Assembly: GCA_964508715.1 (NCBI GenBank)
Contig: CAZDUX010000026.1
Coordinates: forward strand, 1-34,651
DNA length: 34,651 nucleotides
Direction of reading: 5' to 3'
Source of the DNA: JAKALX01 sp964508715
GTDB lineage: Bacteria > Chloroflexota > Dehalococcoidia > Tepidiformales > Tepidiformaceae
The translations under genes and the position numbers were made by a program. The notes below the pieces were generated by a model that was not told where the DNA came from, searched no databases, and saw only the letters and a list, made by a program, of their open reading frames with translations. Below are positions 13,418 through 20,933 of this stretch, in pieces. Numbering within the stretch: the stretch's first letter is position 1; every line of letters begins with the position of its first letter.

Positions 13418-14688
13418 CCCGCCTCCTCGCGGATACGCGCCCACTCCGCATCCGCATCGTCCAGTCCCAGCTGGCTCGCTGCCGTCCGGCGCGAGACGAT
13501 GCCCGCCCCAACCAGCGCCACTGCATCGGCCACCTGCCGCGAACGGTCGATCGGCAGCACCGGTCCCCAGTGCATCACCGTCCGCAGCCCTTCGATCCCG
13601 AGCCCCTCGAAACGCGCCAGCAACCGCAACACCATCATCGCCCGCCGCTCATACACTGCCGTCCGGATGAGCTGCTTCCGGGCCACCTTCCGCGCAATCG
13701 GGTCGAGCTCCGTGTTCAATGCCACCCCGCTCAACCCCTGCGGGTTATGCCCAAATGCCGTCCGCGGCGATTCCCCCAGGTCGTGCAGCGTCCGGTACAC
13801 CAGGTCGATGTAGTCCGTGTGCAGCCGCACACCCCCGCCTGCCAGGAAATCGAGCAGATACGCCTTCGACTGCTCCGGCATCTCCCAGATAGCGCCCGGC
13901 TCGACGACGAGGTCGTTCGATTCACTCACGTTCTCGAGCACCGCAATCGGGTTCCCCGAGAGCTCCAGGATCTGGCTCAACTGGCTGAACGCACGGTTCA
14001 GCTCTCGGCTCGATTCCACCAGCGGCGGGATGTCGCTCGCCCCCCACGCCTGCTTCGGCTCCCGCAGGTTCGGGAAGAGCACGAACGGGATGAAGCCGTA
14101 CGGATTCACGATGCGTTCGGCCAGCTCGTCTCCCTGCCAGAGCTCAAACGTCCCCGTCGTCCAGTGCTCCGTCACCGTTTCGTTCGCGCCCCCCACATAC
14201 TGCCAGGCCACCGCATCCAGCCGCGACGGATCGCTCCCGCTCCGCCAGGCGTAGACACCCTGCACATCGGGCGCCGTGATCCGTACCTCCCCTTCCGCCG
14301 CATCCCAGGTCACCCGGTAGCAGCCATCGCCAAGGATCGCCGCATCGAGTTCCGTCTCGTAGTCGAGCTGCGCGATCCCATTCACCGACTCGGCGGCGCG
14401 CAGCGCCCGCTCCGCCGCGCGGGCCCGCTCCCGTCCCGCCTCCGTCTCACCATCCCGCGCTTCCACCTGGATCGTCTGCCCGTTCAACAGGTAGCTCGTC
14501 ACCTTCTCGACGAGCGCCTTCGCATAGTTGAACGTCAGCCGCCGCTCCCCCTGCCGCGCACGCCCGAGCCACTGGCGCCCCTGGTAAAACGCCAGGTTCT
14601 CGCGATACGCGCGCAACCGCGCCTCATCCACCTGCTGTAGTCGTCGCGGCAACGGCAACATCGTTGGGTCCGATATCGTCAGGGGCAT
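13414..14688 (-). CDS. Phage portal protein, SPP1 gp6-like, without other phage genes
   Basis: The 424-aa product resembles siphophage portal proteins of the SPP1 gp6 type, which form the dodecameric DNA gate of the capsid. Seen are the N-terminal ENLAFYQGRQWLGR (about residues 24-37) followed by LTFNYAKALVEKVTSYLLNG, the central NPYGFIPFVLFPN, and the long helix SSRELNRAFSQLSQILELSGNPIAVL. Next come the SPRTAFGHNPQGLSGVALN segment, and a C-terminal ...VSRRTAASQLGLDDADAEWARIREE found in many gp6-like proteins. Start ATG 14688 follows GAGGTG; the ORF is open further upstream. No terminase, capsid, tail or integrase gene lies nearby. It may be a remnant of a prophage or gene-transfer agent, or a domesticated gene. 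The reading frame is intact. Confidence 0.82.
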   Translation of the reverse strand: MPLTISDPTMLPLPRRLQQVDEARLRAYRENLAFYQGRQWLGRARQGERRLTFNYAKALVEKVTSYLLNGQTIQVEARDGETEAGRERARAAERALRAAESVNGIAQLDYETELDAAILGDGCYRVTWDAAEGEVRITAPDVQGVYAWRSGSDPSRLDAVAWQYVGGANETVTEHWTTGTFELWQGDELAERIVNPYGFIPFVLFPNLREPKQAWGASDIPPLVESSRELNRAFSQLSQILELSGNPIAVLENVSESNDLVVEPGAIWEMPEQSKAYLLDFLAGGGVRLHTDYIDLVYRTLHDLGESPRTAFGHNPQGLSGVALNTELDPIARKVARKQLIRTAVYERRAMMVLRLLARFEGLGIEGLRTVMHWGPVLPIDRSRQVADAVALVGAGIVSRRTAASQLGLDDADAEWARIREEAG

Positions 14689-14767
14689 CTCGCACACCTC
14701 AATTGCATCATCCCTCAGACGCTCACTCGCATTGACACGCACCACCAACCCACAAACGTCACCGGCT

Positions 14768-14807
14768 CCCACTCGCCCACTCACCCATTCGCCCTTTCGC
14801 CCATTCG
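14768..14807. repeat. Five-unit CCCWYTCR octamer repeat at the MFS gene end
   Basis: Five consecutive 8-bp units (CCCACTCG, CCCACTCA, CCCATTCG, CCCTTTCG, CCCATTCG) run from 14768 to 14807. The last codons and the stop of the MFS gene (ends 14781) lie inside the block. Units are related to the octamer array at 4479-4654, and on the minus strand likewise read GGGCGARN-like. Confidence 0.8.
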
Positions 14808-15983
14808 CAACCAGGCCCCCGCCGTCAGCGGAACCAGCAACGCGAACAACCCAGCAATGAGCGCGATCCCTGCGCGCGGGCTCACGAGGTCGATCACGAA
14901 CGCCGTCACCGCCGGGCCAATCACACTGCCGACTCCCTCGACCGACATCAACGCACCGATGATCAGCCCGCGATCACCTTCGCTCCCCTGGCCAATCACT
15001 GTCGCCGCGATGATCGGGGCGACACCCCCCGCGCCGAATGCCAGGACTGGCGCCAGCACAGCGGCGGCCCACGCGTTCGTGCTCAGTGCCAGCCCGAATG
15101 CACCCACCGATGCAACCACGTAAAGGCCCGACATCTCCAGGAACCGCCGGTTTGGACGGCTCACGCGCGCAGCCACCACCAGGCCGGCCAGTGCGGCGAC
15201 ACCCGCAGGAGCCAGCAGCGCCGTCGTCCTCAGCAGCGAAAGGCCCAGTGTCATCCGTGCAAACGGGCCATAAACTGCCGCCAGCGATGTGATCGCCGAG
15301 TAGTCGACGAGCACGATGAGCCCGAAGAGCGCCACCGACGCCAGCTTCCTCAGTGTACCTATGCGCCGCGCCTCGTCGCGGTGCCGATCCTCGATGTGCA
15401 TGCCCGGATCCAGCGCCTCCATCCCCTGCACCGCCAGCGGTCCGCCCACGACCACCAGTGCAAGCAGGAATGCGACCTGCCACGGCGCGAAGTCCGAAAG
15501 CAACACGCCTGCGGTAAACCCCACCCCCGTCGCCACATACCCCGCCATCGAGAGGATCCCGGTCACCCGCGTTCGTACCCGGGGAACCTGCGTTCTCGCA
15601 ACGATGTCGTAGATGAGCGGCCAGAGCGCGGCGCTCGCCGCTCCCAGCGCCACCGTGGCAACGAGAAACGCCCAGAGTACATGCATCGCCAGCAGTAGCC
15701 CGAGCGCCGCCACCTGCAGCACAATCGCGAGCCGGAACACCAGCCTCGGCGTCGTCCGGTCCAGTACTCGCCCCGCGATCGGGTGGACCACGAGCTTCGT
15801 CCCGCCGTACAGCGCGAGCGTGTAACCCGGCAACCCACCCGAGGCATGTAATTCATCGAGCAGGTAGTGGTTCATATACGAAAGGAAGATCAGCGCATAG
15901 AGCGCGTCCTGCCCAAACGCCAGTGCCACCGTCAGCAGCAATGCGGGCCGGTTCAGCGGCGGATCGGCGGCCTCGTGCATCAC
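14781..15983 (-). CDS. Major facilitator superfamily transporter
   Basis: The 400-aa protein has twelve predicted membrane helices in two halves joined by a cytoplasmic loop (ALDPGMHIEDRHRDEARRIGTLRKL, about residues 193-217). MFS features include YTLALYGGTKLVVHPIAGRVLDRTTPR (about 54-80, the loop 2-3 motif region, GRVLDRT), and GYVATGVGFTAGVLLSDFAPWQVAFLLA in helix 5. The second half contains IGQGSEGDRGLIIGALMSVEGVGSVIGP, typical of drug-efflux-like MFS proteins. The substrate is unknown. The start is ATG 15983, followed by a second ATG. A TATCAT hexamer lies 13 bases upstream. The C-terminal MGERANG is encoded by the octamer repeat at 14768-14807. Confidence 0.9.
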   Translation of the reverse strand: MMHEAADPPLNRPALLLTVALAFGQDALYALIFLSYMNHYLLDELHASGGLPGYTLALYGGTKLVVHPIAGRVLDRTTPRLVFRLAIVLQVAALGLLLAMHVLWAFLVATVALGAASAALWPLIYDIVARTQVPRVRTRVTGILSMAGYVATGVGFTAGVLLSDFAPWQVAFLLALVVVGGPLAVQGMEALDPGMHIEDRHRDEARRIGTLRKLASVALFGLIVLVDYSAITSLAAVYGPFARMTLGLSLLRTTALLAPAGVAALAGLVVAARVSRPNRRFLEMSGLYVVASVGAFGLALSTNAWAAAVLAPVLAFGAGGVAPIIAATVIGQGSEGDRGLIIGALMSVEGVGSVIGPAVTAFVIDLVSPRAGIALIAGLFALLVPLTAGAWLRMGERANG

Positions 15984-16059
15984 GTAAGCGCTGATGATAC
16001 GGCCCGCTGCCCAACCCGGACATCACCTGTCGACTTCACCCCCCGGCGCCGCACCATGC

Positions 16060-16089
16060 TTGCCTCGATTAGAACATTCGTTCTACATT
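16060..16089 (+). promoter_or_regulatory. Promoter with LexA-like dyad TAGAAC-ATTC-GTTCTA
   Basis: A perfect 6-bp-arm dyad (16070-16085) contains the core GAAC-N4-GTTC, the form of the Gram-positive-type LexA (SOS) box. It lies between a possible -35 TTGCCT (16060-16065) and a possible -10 TACATT (16084-16089; spacing 18). A repressor bound here would occlude the promoter. The next plus-strand gene is the Cys-rich HTH protein at 16184, about 95 bases on. Assignment to LexA is inference. Confidence 0.5.
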
Positions 16090-16183
16090 GCCAGCACAGA
16101 CCCGCCCCTGGCCGGGCCCCCGGGGCCGAAACAACGGGCAGCGGCGGAGCCGTCCTTCAACCGAAGGACTCCGAGGTGGATTG

Positions 16184-16477
16184 GTGGACGAGCCCCTGCA
16201 ACTCCCGGCGCGCATCGATGCGCTCCCCGAGCACACCGAGTACCGCGATAGCGGCTGCGACCTCTACCCCTCGTGCCTCCGCTGCCCGCTCGTCCGCTGC
16301 CGCTTCGATGACCCCGGCGGCGCACCCGGCATCCTCCGCTCGGGCCGCGATGCGAGCATCCTCCGCCTCTCCCAGGAGCAGGGACTCTGCGTCAACGACC
16401 TGGCCGCCATGTTCGGCCTCTCCCGCAGGACGATCTTCCGCGTCCTCCGCGACGGCCGCGGCCCCCGCCACACCTGA
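16184..16477 (+). CDS. Cys-cluster helix-turn-helix protein (97 aa)
   Basis: The start is GTG 16184, with GAGGTGG just upstream; the preceding TTG codon is an alternative. The N-terminal half has four cysteines in HTEYRDSGCDLYPSCLRCPLVRCRFDDPGG (Cys25, 31, 34, 39), a likely zinc or Fe-S site. The C-terminal half, ILRLSQEQGLCVNDLAAMFGLSRRTIFRVLRDGRG, is a resolvase/sigma-like HTH (about residues 59-92). The arrangement suggests a small DNA-binding protein whose binding may depend on a metal or cluster. I recall similar unnamed proteins in Chloroflexota but no functional data. The upstream dyad at 16070-16085 suggests repressor control. Confidence 0.7.
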   Translation: MDEPLQLPARIDALPEHTEYRDSGCDLYPSCLRCPLVRCRFDDPGGAPGILRSGRDASILRLSQEQGLCVNDLAAMFGLSRRTIFRVLRDGRGPRHT

Positions 16478-16553
16478 CCTGCGGACGGTGCCACGCAGCC
16501 TGCTTCGAATGGACACTGGCCCGGCCACCGCGATACCTTTAGCGATACTTCGA

Positions 16554-16629
16554 GCCTCGTTAGCTCAGTTGGTAGAGCGAGCGATTCGTAATCGCTAGGT
16601 CCACGGTTCGAATCCGTGACGAGGCTCCA
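16554..16629 (+). tRNA. trnT: tRNA-Thr (anticodon CGT)
   Basis: The 76-base gene folds as a full cloverleaf. Acceptor GCCTCGT pairs with ACGAGGC, the D arm contains AGCTCAGTTGGTAGAGC, and the anticodon stem AGCGA/TCGCT encloses loop TTCGTAA with anticodon CGT, reading ACG (Thr). The T arm is CACGG TTCGAAT CCGTG. Discriminator T and an encoded CCA close it. GATACT at 16544-16549 lies just upstream as a possible -10. Confidence 0.97.
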
Positions 16630-16842
16630 GCACCCCCTTCCGCTACGAACACGAGCGATACCGATCGCTTCCGAAGCCCCGTCTCGGCCCGGGCCACAGC
16701 CGGAAGCCCCGCCCGCCGCCCACTGCCCAAACCCTGCGACACGAGCAACCATCGAAACACTCATACGTCCGGCCATCCCCCGGCACGGCCCGCGTCGCAT
16801 CCCGCTCGTTGGGTGGCATCAGGCCCCATCACGGCGCCTGGT

Positions 16843-17205
16843 CTACCCCTCGCTATGCTGGATGAGCTGGAAATAGTTCCCGTCCGGGTCCGAAAACGTG
16901 CTGATGATTCCACCCCATGGCTCCCGGCCCATCACCCGGTGACACGCCACGCCAGCAGCCTCCAGGCGGGCCTGCTCCGTCGCGATGTCGTTCACCACGA
17001 AGTCGATGAGGTAGCGCGGCGCTTCCTGCGTCTTGCCCTTCACATCATCATGACCATCGATGATGAGCAGGGCTGTATCGGCGATCTTGAACCCGCCATC
17101 ACCGACACCCGGCTCAGGCGTCAGCCCAACCACATCGCGATAGAACGAAATGAGCGCTGCCGGGTTCTCGCTGTTCACGTTCAGGATCAGGGTCTGAGTC
17201 TCCAT
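16843..17205 (-). CDS. VOC-superfamily (glyoxalase/bleomycin-resistance-like) protein
   Basis: The 120-aa protein has the two beta-alpha-beta-beta-beta modules of the vicinal oxygen chelate fold. It opens METQTLILNVNSENPAALISFYRDVVGLTPEP; the second module is YLIDFVVNDIATEQARLEAAGVACHRVMGREPWGG, ending IISTFSDPDGNYFQLIQ, the familiar SDPDGNxxQL strand. The first-module metal His is absent, so it may not be a metal enzyme. Start ATG 17205 was preferred over ATG 17214 because GGAGG lies 10 bases upstream, too close to the other. A GAAC-N4-GTTC dyad at 17247-17258 lies in the upstream region. The substrate is unknown. Confidence 0.85.
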   Translation of the reverse strand: METQTLILNVNSENPAALISFYRDVVGLTPEPGVGDGGFKIADTALLIIDGHDDVKGKTQEAPRYLIDFVVNDIATEQARLEAAGVACHRVMGREPWGGIISTFSDPDGNYFQLIQHSEG

Positions 17206-17246
17206 CTGCTGCATGCCTCCATTCGCACAAGGCATGCACTCTATCA

Positions 17247-17258
17247 GAACTCCTGTTC
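17247..17258. promoter_or_regulatory. GAAC-TCCT-GTTC dyad upstream of the VOC gene
   Basis: This 12-bp element has perfect 4-bp arms with a 4-base spacer, as at 16072-16083 and within operator box A (10887-10898). It lies between the HicB stop and the VOC start on the minus strand. It may be a repressor site, possibly of LexA type; by itself the match is short. Confidence 0.3.
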
Positions 17259-17270
17259 GTTCGGAAGAGG

Positions 17271-17441
17271 TCAGTTCCTGCCTCGATCCTCGTCGAGGCA
17301 GAGTTGAAGCACCTCTTCGAGGTTCCGCGAGAGCTCATCCAGCGTCGCCGCTTCGGTGTGAGCACCTCGTATCCCCGGCACCCGGCCAATGTAGAGCTTC
17401 GTCTCGTCGTCCCATTCAACGTATGCAGTAAGTGTCGTCAT
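17271..17441 (-). CDS. HicB-like antitoxin-type protein without a HicA partner
   Basis: The 56-aa protein is the short HicB-like fold: TLTAYVEWDDETKLYIGRVPGI followed by GAHTEAATLDELSRNLEEVLQLCLDE. It has the beta-strand hairpin with the E...Y.G.VPGI signature and the following helix, but no C-terminal DNA-binding HTH/RHH. In HicAB modules this partner neutralises a HicA mRNA interferase. I looked for a HicA of 60-80 aa on either side (17206-17270, 17442-17541) and found none. It may be an orphan or have a different role. Start ATG 17441 follows GCGGGGAT. Confidence 0.8.
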   Translation of the reverse strand: MTTLTAYVEWDDETKLYIGRVPGIRGAHTEAATLDELSRNLEEVLQLCLDEDRGRN

Positions 17442-17541
17442 CGGTATCCCCGCCATCATCGTAGCTCAAACCGCCCACCAGGAGCGGCAACACCGGCAGC
17501 AACTCCGCGCCCACACCTCCAAGGAGCAGCCAGCTCCGCCC

Positions 17542-19113
17542 CTACCCTCGCCGCTTCGCCAGGATCTCCCGCACCCCACCGTCTGCAACCTCGTACACGT
17601 GCGTCGCAATCCCATCCACGATCCCCGGGTCGTGGCTCGCACACACGATCGTCCCCGTATATCCGCTCAACGCCTCGATGAGCTTCCGCCGCGTCGTCTT
17701 GTCCAGGTGGTTCGTCGGCTCGTCCAGCAACAACACGTTCGTCGGCTGAATCAGGAACTTCGCCAGCGCCACCCGGCTCCGCTCACCACCCGAGAGCACG
17801 CGCACATGCTTGAACACGTCATCGCCCTTGAAAAGGAACTGCCCCAGCACCGTCCGGAGTTGCACGTCCGGCTCATTCCCGGCCACCGAACGCACCTCCT
17901 CCAGGATCGTCCGGTTCGCTTCGAGCGCCTCATCCTGGTGTTGGTCGTAGTAGCCGGGACGCGCCCGCTCCGCCCATTCCACCACACCCTCCGTCGGCCG
18001 GATGAGCCCCGCCGCGATCTTCAGGAGCGTGCTCTTCCCGCTCCCATTCGGCCCGATGAACACCACCTTCTGTCCCCGCTCGATGTGCAGGTTCACATCC
18101 ATCAAGACCGGCTCGTCATCGTACGCGTGGCCAACGTGCTTCAGCATCAGCACGTCGCGCTCCGTCCGCCCCGTCGCCGTCAGTTCGAAGTGCACCTCCG
18201 CGTCCTTCTTCGTCCGCTCGATGCGCTCCACCTTCGCGATCGCCTTCTCCCGGCTCTGCGCCGCCCGCGTCTTCGTCGCGCTCGCCCGAAACCGCTCGAT
18301 GAACCGCTGCTGCTTGTCGAGTTCACGCTCCTGCCGCGCTGCCGCCTGGTCCTGTGCCTGCAGCTTGTCAGCCTTCTGCTTCTGGTACTGGGTGTAGTTC
18401 CCCGCATAGCTCTCCACCCCCCTGTCGCGAAGGTCGAGTACCCGCGTCACCACCCGGTCCAGGAAGTCACCATCGTGAGTGACGATCAGAATCGAGCTGT
18501 TCCAGTCCTGCAGTTCATCAGCCAGCCACGCCCGCGTCGTCGCATCCAGGTGGTTTGTCGGCTCGTCGAGCAACACGTTCTCCGGCTTGCGAACCAGCAC
18601 CTTCGCCAGCGCGATCCGCATCTGCCAGCCCCCCGAGAACTCACTACAGCGCTTCCTGTCGTCGCCCGGCTCAAACCCCAGCCCATCGAGCACACGGCCG
18701 ATGCGCGACTCAATCCGGTAACCATCGTGCCCCTCGAACTCCTCGAACAGCTTCGCCTGCCGTTCGATCAACGCATCGAGGTCGCCCTCGCCCCGTTCGA
18801 TCTGGCCCGCAACCTCCTCCAGTTCCCGTTCGATCGACCGTGCTTCCGGGAACGCCAGCCAGAGCTCCTCGAGCAGCGTGTGCTCGTCCTGTAACCCCGC
18901 TTCCTGGCGCAGATAGCCGATGGCGCCTCCCCGGTGCCCCGCCTCACCCGTGTCCGGCTTCTGGTCACCCGCAATGAGCCGCAAGATCGTCGACTTCCCG
19001 CCCCCGTTCGGCCCAACCAGCCCCACGCGCTCGCCATCGCCAACGATGAACGAGACATCATCGAGCACGTCGTTCGGTCCAAACGATTTGGAGAGGTGTT
19101 CGGCGTAGAGCAT
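17542..19113 (-). CDS. ABC-F family ATPase (translation-associated, EttA/Uup-like)
   Basis: The 523-aa protein has two ABC ATPase domains and no membrane segment. Domain 1 has Walker A GPNGGGKST (about residues 34-42), signature FSGGWQMR and Walker B VLLDEPTNHLD. Domain 2 has Walker A GPNGSGKST, signature LSGGERSRVALA and VLLLDEPTNHLD. Between them lies the charged helical linker (KADKLQAQDQAAARQERELDKQQ...ASATKTRAAQSREKAIAKVERIERT) that reaches the ribosomal P-site in ABC-F proteins. It is thus likely to act on stalled or initiating ribosomes rather than in transport. Subfamily assignment (EttA, Uup, or antibiotic-resistance type) is not possible by eye. Start ATG 19113 was chosen because MLYAEHLSKSFG is the usual N-terminus; the ORF is open further upstream. 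Confidence 0.92.
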   Translation of the reverse strand: MLYAEHLSKSFGPNDVLDDVSFIVGDGERVGLVGPNGGGKSTILRLIAGDQKPDTGEAGHRGGAIGYLRQEAGLQDEHTLLEELWLAFPEARSIERELEEVAGQIERGEGDLDALIERQAKLFEEFEGHDGYRIESRIGRVLDGLGFEPGDDRKRCSEFSGGWQMRIALAKVLVRKPENVLLDEPTNHLDATTRAWLADELQDWNSSILIVTHDGDFLDRVVTRVLDLRDRGVESYAGNYTQYQKQKADKLQAQDQAAARQERELDKQQRFIERFRASATKTRAAQSREKAIAKVERIERTKKDAEVHFELTATGRTERDVLMLKHVGHAYDDEPVLMDVNLHIERGQKVVFIGPNGSGKSTLLKIAAGLIRPTEGVVEWAERARPGYYDQHQDEALEANRTILEEVRSVAGNEPDVQLRTVLGQFLFKGDDVFKHVRVLSGGERSRVALAKFLIQPTNVLLLDEPTNHLDKTTRRKLIEALSGYTGTIVCASHDPGIVDGIATHVYEVADGGVREILAKRRG

Positions 19114-19342
19114 GGTTTCGTCGGCAGCCCGCTTCAGCTCACCTTCGAGCGTAACAGACAGCCGCCCAAGGCTCTCCGTACTCCCCTCCCCCGTCCCACC
19201 ATCCCGGGAGGGTCCGTCAACCGCACTGCGCGCCCACCCCGGGGCAGTCCAGGGGCAAGCGGCCACCAGTAACCTGAACGTTTACGTAAGGGTCGTTCCT
19301 CTGCTACCTTGCTTCCGCATTTTCCCAACTCGGAGCACTGGA

Positions 19343-20503
19343 ATGGATTTCCGCGATACCCCCGAGCAAGCTGCCTGGCGCCAGGAACTGCGCAACTTCA
19401 TCGAAGCCAACCGCCCCGGCCGCAGCGACGCCCCACCTACCCAGGAAGAGATGCGCTCCCGCACCGGCCCAATCGCCAGGTGGCGCGCCAGCCTCTCCGA
19501 GCGCGGCTGGATCGCCCCCGCCTGGCCAAAGGAGTACGGCGGCGCCGGCCTCGGCGTCATGGACCAGTTCATCATGAACGAGGAGTTCGCCGAAGCCCGC
19601 ATCCCCCCGGTCGGCGGCATGGGCACCTCCATGATCGGCCCTACCCTCATCATCCACGGCAACGACGACCAGAAGAAGGAGCACCTCTCCCGCATCCTCA
19701 AAGGCGAAGTCGTCTGGTGCCAGGGCTATAGCGAACCCGGCTCCGGCTCCGACCTCGCCAGCCTCCAGACTCGCGCCGTCCGCGATGGCGATGACTTCGT
19801 CATCAACGGCCAGAAAATCTGGACCACCGGCGCCCACAACGCCGACTGGTGCTTCATGCTCGCCCGCACCGATCCCGATGCACCCAAGCACCGCGGCATC
19901 ACCTACTTCCTCGTCGATATGCACAGCCCCGGCGTCACCGTCCGCCCCCTCGTCAACATGGGGAACCTTCACCACTTCAACGAAGTCTTCTTCGAAGACG
20001 TCCGCGTCCCCGCCCGCAACGTCGTCGGCGAAATCAACCGCGGCTGGTACATCGGCACCACCACCCTCGACTTCGAACGCTCATCCATCGGCAACGCCGT
20101 TGGCCAGCGCCAGGCCCTCGAGTACTACATCCGCCACCTCGCGCAGCACCCCGCCGTATCGAAAGACGCCGTCCGCGCCGAAATGGCCGACCGCTGGATC
20201 GAAGCCGCAACCGCCAAGACCCTGAGCTACCGCGTCATCACCATCCAGGCCGAAGGCCGCGTACCCAACCACGAAGCCTCCATCGCCAAGCTCTTCAACA
20301 CCGAGCTCAGCCAGCGCATCGCCCGCACGGCGATGAAGATCACCGGCATGGCCGGCCAGCTCACCGACCCCGACGTTGCACCCATGAAGGCCCGCGCCGC
20401 CTCCAGCTACCTCGGCACCGTCTCGAGTACCATCGCCGGCGGCACCAGCGAAGTGCAGCGCAACATCATCGCCACTCGTGGCCTCGGGCTGCCTCGCGCC
20501 TGA
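19343..20503 (+). CDS. Acyl-CoA dehydrogenase (paralog 1)
   Basis: The 386-aa flavoenzyme would oxidise an acyl-CoA to the 2-enoyl-CoA. It shows the N-terminal helical domain, the FAD-binding GYSEPGSGSDLASLQTRA (about residues 128-145), FVINGQKIWTTGAHNADW (152-169), and the C-terminal GGTSEVQRNIIATRGLGLPR. The MCAD-type catalytic Glu (YEGT) is replaced by GGT. A Glu in LDFERSS (Glu245) occupies the helix-G place of the isovaleryl/long-chain type base, so activity is expected. Start ATG 19343 follows CGGAG at 19331. It is divergent from the ABC-F gene. The paralog at 20989-22164 is convergent. Confidence 0.95.
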   Translation: MDFRDTPEQAAWRQELRNFIEANRPGRSDAPPTQEEMRSRTGPIARWRASLSERGWIAPAWPKEYGGAGLGVMDQFIMNEEFAEARIPPVGGMGTSMIGPTLIIHGNDDQKKEHLSRILKGEVVWCQGYSEPGSGSDLASLQTRAVRDGDDFVINGQKIWTTGAHNADWCFMLARTDPDAPKHRGITYFLVDMHSPGVTVRPLVNMGNLHHFNEVFFEDVRVPARNVVGEINRGWYIGTTTLDFERSSIGNAVGQRQALEYYIRHLAQHPAVSKDAVRAEMADRWIEAATAKTLSYRVITIQAEGRVPNHEASIAKLFNTELSQRIARTAMKITGMAGQLTDPDVAPMKARAASSYLGTVSSTIAGGTSEVQRNIIATRGLGLPRA

Positions 20504-20533
20504 CCCACACCACGATCCCCCTCCCACCCACAC

Positions 20534-20568
20534 GCCCCCATCTCCATCTCGGAGTGGGGGCATTTCTA
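20534..20568 (+). terminator. Rho-independent terminator of acyl-CoA dehydrogenase gene 1
   Basis: GCCCCCA plus CTCC (20534-20545, with one bulged T) pairs with GGAGTGGGGGC (20551-20561); ATTTCTATC follows. It begins 30 bases after the stop codon. Confidence 0.8.
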
Positions 20569-20704
20569 TCGCGTCATGATAGAGCTGCTTTGTAACACTC
20601 CCTTGCTCACTCTTAACAGAATGCCCTCGTTTATGGGTTTACTTCTTCATCCAGCTTTCTAACCTGTAGGGGAACGAATTTATGCGGAGTAGGAGGAGAC
20701 CGGG

Positions 20705-20896
20705 ATGCAGATCGACATGATCGAATTCGAGATCACCTGCCCCAAACACGGCCATTACAGCGTCGTCGTCCCCGCAAACGACCCCTGGCCACGCCACTGC
20801 ATTCACTGCTACGAACCGGTCGTACGCAAAGAGATCCGGCGCTTCCGCATCGATAACCTCCCCGCCCATCTCGGCAGCGAGTCCTGGATCGGCTGA
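20705..20896 (+). CDS. Small zinc-binding-type protein (63 aa)
   Basis: A very strong Shine-Dalgarno, AGGAGGAG, precedes ATG 20705. The 63-aa product, MQIDMIEFEITCPKHGHYSV then PWPRHCIHCYEPVVRKEIRRF, has Cys12, His15, His17, Cys32 and Cys35: CxxH(x)H...CxxC, a plausible zinc-ribbon or rubredoxin-like site. It is an independent unit with its own upstream region (20569-20704, noticeably AT-richer than its surroundings) and terminator (20934-20964). I recognise no named family. The base composition upstream and the ribosome site suggest a well-expressed gene. Confidence 0.75.
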   Translation: MQIDMIEFEITCPKHGHYSVVVPANDPWPRHCIHCYEPVVRKEIRRFRIDNLPAHLGSESWIG

Positions 20897-20933
20897 ACAT
20901 CCCCGCCCACCACCTCCTGCAGCACACATGCGA

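Noticed and set aside
13315..14640. Plus-strand ORF (441 codons) opposite the portal gene
   Set aside because: Arg/Pro/His-rich composition typical of an antisense frame. The minus-strand frame has phage portal motifs and a ribosome site.
16630..16842. Possible gene between tRNA-Thr and the VOC gene
   Set aside because: The open frames are short and Pro/Arg-rich with no ribosome site or motif; I see nothing recognisable in this 213-base gap.
17206..17270. HicA toxin partner for the HicB-like gene
   Set aside because: The gap is only 65 bases, and no frame here or upstream (17442-17541) resembles HicA.
17599..18894. Plus-strand ORF (431 codons) opposite the ABC-F gene
   Set aside because: Antisense of a protein with two complete ATPase domains; composition dominated by Arg, Leu, His and Pro.
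19264..19300. TetR operator in front of acyl-CoA dehydrogenase 1 (TGAACG ... CGTTCC)
   Set aside because: Only one half site resembles the 10882-10918 boxes and the spacing is wrong, so it does not support a regulatory link by itself.
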